A model generated the notes under the pieces. It had not been told where the DNA came from. It saw nothing but the letters and a program-made list of their open reading frames with translations, and searched no databases. A DNA stretch of 64,000 nucleotides from Methanoculleus taiwanensis (lineage in GTDB: Archaea; Halobacteriota; Methanomicrobia; Methanomicrobiales; Methanoculleaceae). This document shows positions 63,260 through 64,000 of the stretch, one piece after another; position 1 is the stretch's first letter, and every line of letters begins with the position of its first letter. The stretch is taken from positions 307,889-371,888 of the forward strand of contig NZ_LHQS01000003.1 of NCBI RefSeq assembly GCF_004102725.1, written 5' to 3'. The position numbers and the translations under genes are program-made.

Positions 63260-64000
63260 TTAGCTTGTCTGAGCAGCCGCAACCCGCTGTTTTCGCGGCT
63301 CCTTGCCTTCTACGGTCTCATTCTCCGGATGCGCGACCCATTCAGTATAGGATCCTTCGTAGAGCCTGACCTTCGGATACTCGAAGTACCATTTGAAGAG
63401 GATAAACTCATTCGTAGCCTCCCTGCCGGTGCCGCAGGAGCAGATGACCGTTTTGTTCCGGTCGATACCATGCTGCTCCAGGATAGCAACCACCTCGCTG
63501 TTCGGCTTGAGGAGCATGGGATTGTCGTCATCCATCAGGCTTCGCCACGGCAGACTTATCGCGCCGGGTATATGCCCGGGTTTCCGCCAGGGTCCCTGAC
63601 CCTCATAGACCTTCGCGGGGCGTGCATCGAGAACCACGACATCGTCGCGATCTTTCATCTGTTTGAAGTCTTCATACCCGATCGGGTACTCGCCACGCAC
63701 CTCTGCAGTAAACCCGGACGGCTCGACCGACGGGTAATCCAGGGAGAGGCTCCGCCCCTCGTTCTTCCATTTATCAAGGCCGCCGTCGAGAACATAGACA
63801 GTGTTGTGGCCGAATTTTGCAAGCGAGTATGCCATCATGGTCTGTGCAAGGCCGTCACCCCACCCCGAGAACACTCCCTTTCCCGTGTAGACGACGACCG
63901 GCGAGTCCGCCTCAAGCCCGACACGCCGGAACGACTCCTGCAGGCAGGCAATCGGCCCATATGATGTCGGGAACCCGTGGGCGGGTACGCGAAGAATCCC
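63260..64000 (-). CDS. Thiosulfate sulfurtransferase (rhodanese), 5' end missing
   Basis: The frame is open to the right edge of the window (247 codons visible). Two rhodanese domains are seen in part: an incomplete first one (SPVVVYTGKGVFSGWGDG), in which Val replaces the usual active-site residue, and a complete second one (about the last 150 residues) with DARPAKVYEG and the active loop CSCGTGREAT, whose Cys carries persulfide sulfur. It transfers sulfane sulfur to cyanide or other acceptors and may serve Fe-S or thionucleotide synthesis. The true start lies outside the window. Confidence 0.88.
   Translation of the reverse strand, partial: GILRVPAHGFPTSYGPIACLQESFRRVGLEADSPVVVYTGKGVFSGWGDGLAQTMMAYSLAKFGHNTVYVLDGGLDKWKNEGRSLSLDYPSVEPSGFTAEVRGEYPIGYEDFKQMKDRDDVVVLDARPAKVYEGQGPWRKPGHIPGAISLPWRSLMDDDNPMLLKPNSEVVAILEQHGIDRNKTVICSCGTGREATNEFILFKWYFEYPKVRLYEGSYTEWVAHPENETVEGKEPRKQRVAAAQTS

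Noticed and set aside
1-64000. CRISPR array, insertion sequence or prophage
   Set aside because: No series of regularly spaced direct repeats, no transposase or integrase, and no phage structural genes are visible on either strand.

Overview
The window is 64 kb of a GC-rich archaeal chromosome, almost certainly from a methanogen of the order Methanomicrobiales and most likely Methanoculleus or a close relative. Seen in the sequence: a methanogenesis marker 14 gene, archaeal TATA boxes (CTTATATA or TTTAAATA types) about 25-30 bases before several starts, AbrB-PhoU phosphate regulators, iron-sulfur flavoprotein and beta carbonic anhydrase genes, and a tRNA gene without an encoded CCA. The genus is an inference from overall character. 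There is no transposase, integrase, CRISPR array or rRNA.

Layout. 1-5.3 kb: end of purD, argF, methanogenesis marker 14 with a small partner, a flavin-binding protein and argG. 5.8-9.1 kb: an osmolyte-type ABC transporter (ATPase with CBS domains, permease, lipoprotein binder). 9.1-11.5 kb: a 0.9 kb non-coding stretch, an M23 peptidase and an HdeD-like protein. 11.6-19.6 kb: carB-carA, an iron-sulfur flavoprotein, a thioredoxin-fold protein, carbonic anhydrase and ilvD. 19.8-25.5 kb: a tightly overlapping tetrapyrrole operon (precorrin-2 dehydrogenase, hemA, hemB, hemL, hemC, cobA) that would feed siroheme, F430 and cobamide synthesis; hemD is not present here. 25.7-29.8 kb: a membrane protein, TrkH, PrsW, TrkA and tRNA-Gly. 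30-35.5 kb: small redox proteins, a fasciclin lipoprotein, an NHLRC2-like thioredoxin/NHL protein, a peptide-deformylase-like protein, a 56-residue protein and a YfcE phosphodiesterase.

35.6-48.9 kb is a cell-surface island: a fasciclin protein with two chagasin-type inhibitor domains, a membrane-anchored surface protein, a 1297-residue beta-helix protein, a secreted subtilase with PKD domains, and three tandem paralogous secreted proteins of a family I do not recognise. 49-53.7 kb holds assorted genes, including a Clp1/Grc3-like kinase and an ArsB-type transporter. 53.7-61.1 kb is phosphate uptake: two AbrB-PhoU regulators flank a fused pstC-pstA gene, pstB and phoU, with a DUF389 protein and a thioredoxin between. 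61.3-64 kb: a SLOG-SLATT-like protein suggestive of a conflict or defence effector, and a truncated sulfurtransferase.

The most unusual signal is non-coding. Two sites 35 kb apart (about 9267-9513 and 44634-44875) share a promoter-like box, an exactly conserved 39-base spacing to a paired CGACC/GGTCG stem, further hairpins, and a conserved block with indels that break every reading frame. This looks like an undescribed family of structured small RNAs. A second candidate RNA lies at 63093-63167, where 12-base complementary ends sit at the predicted start of transcription.
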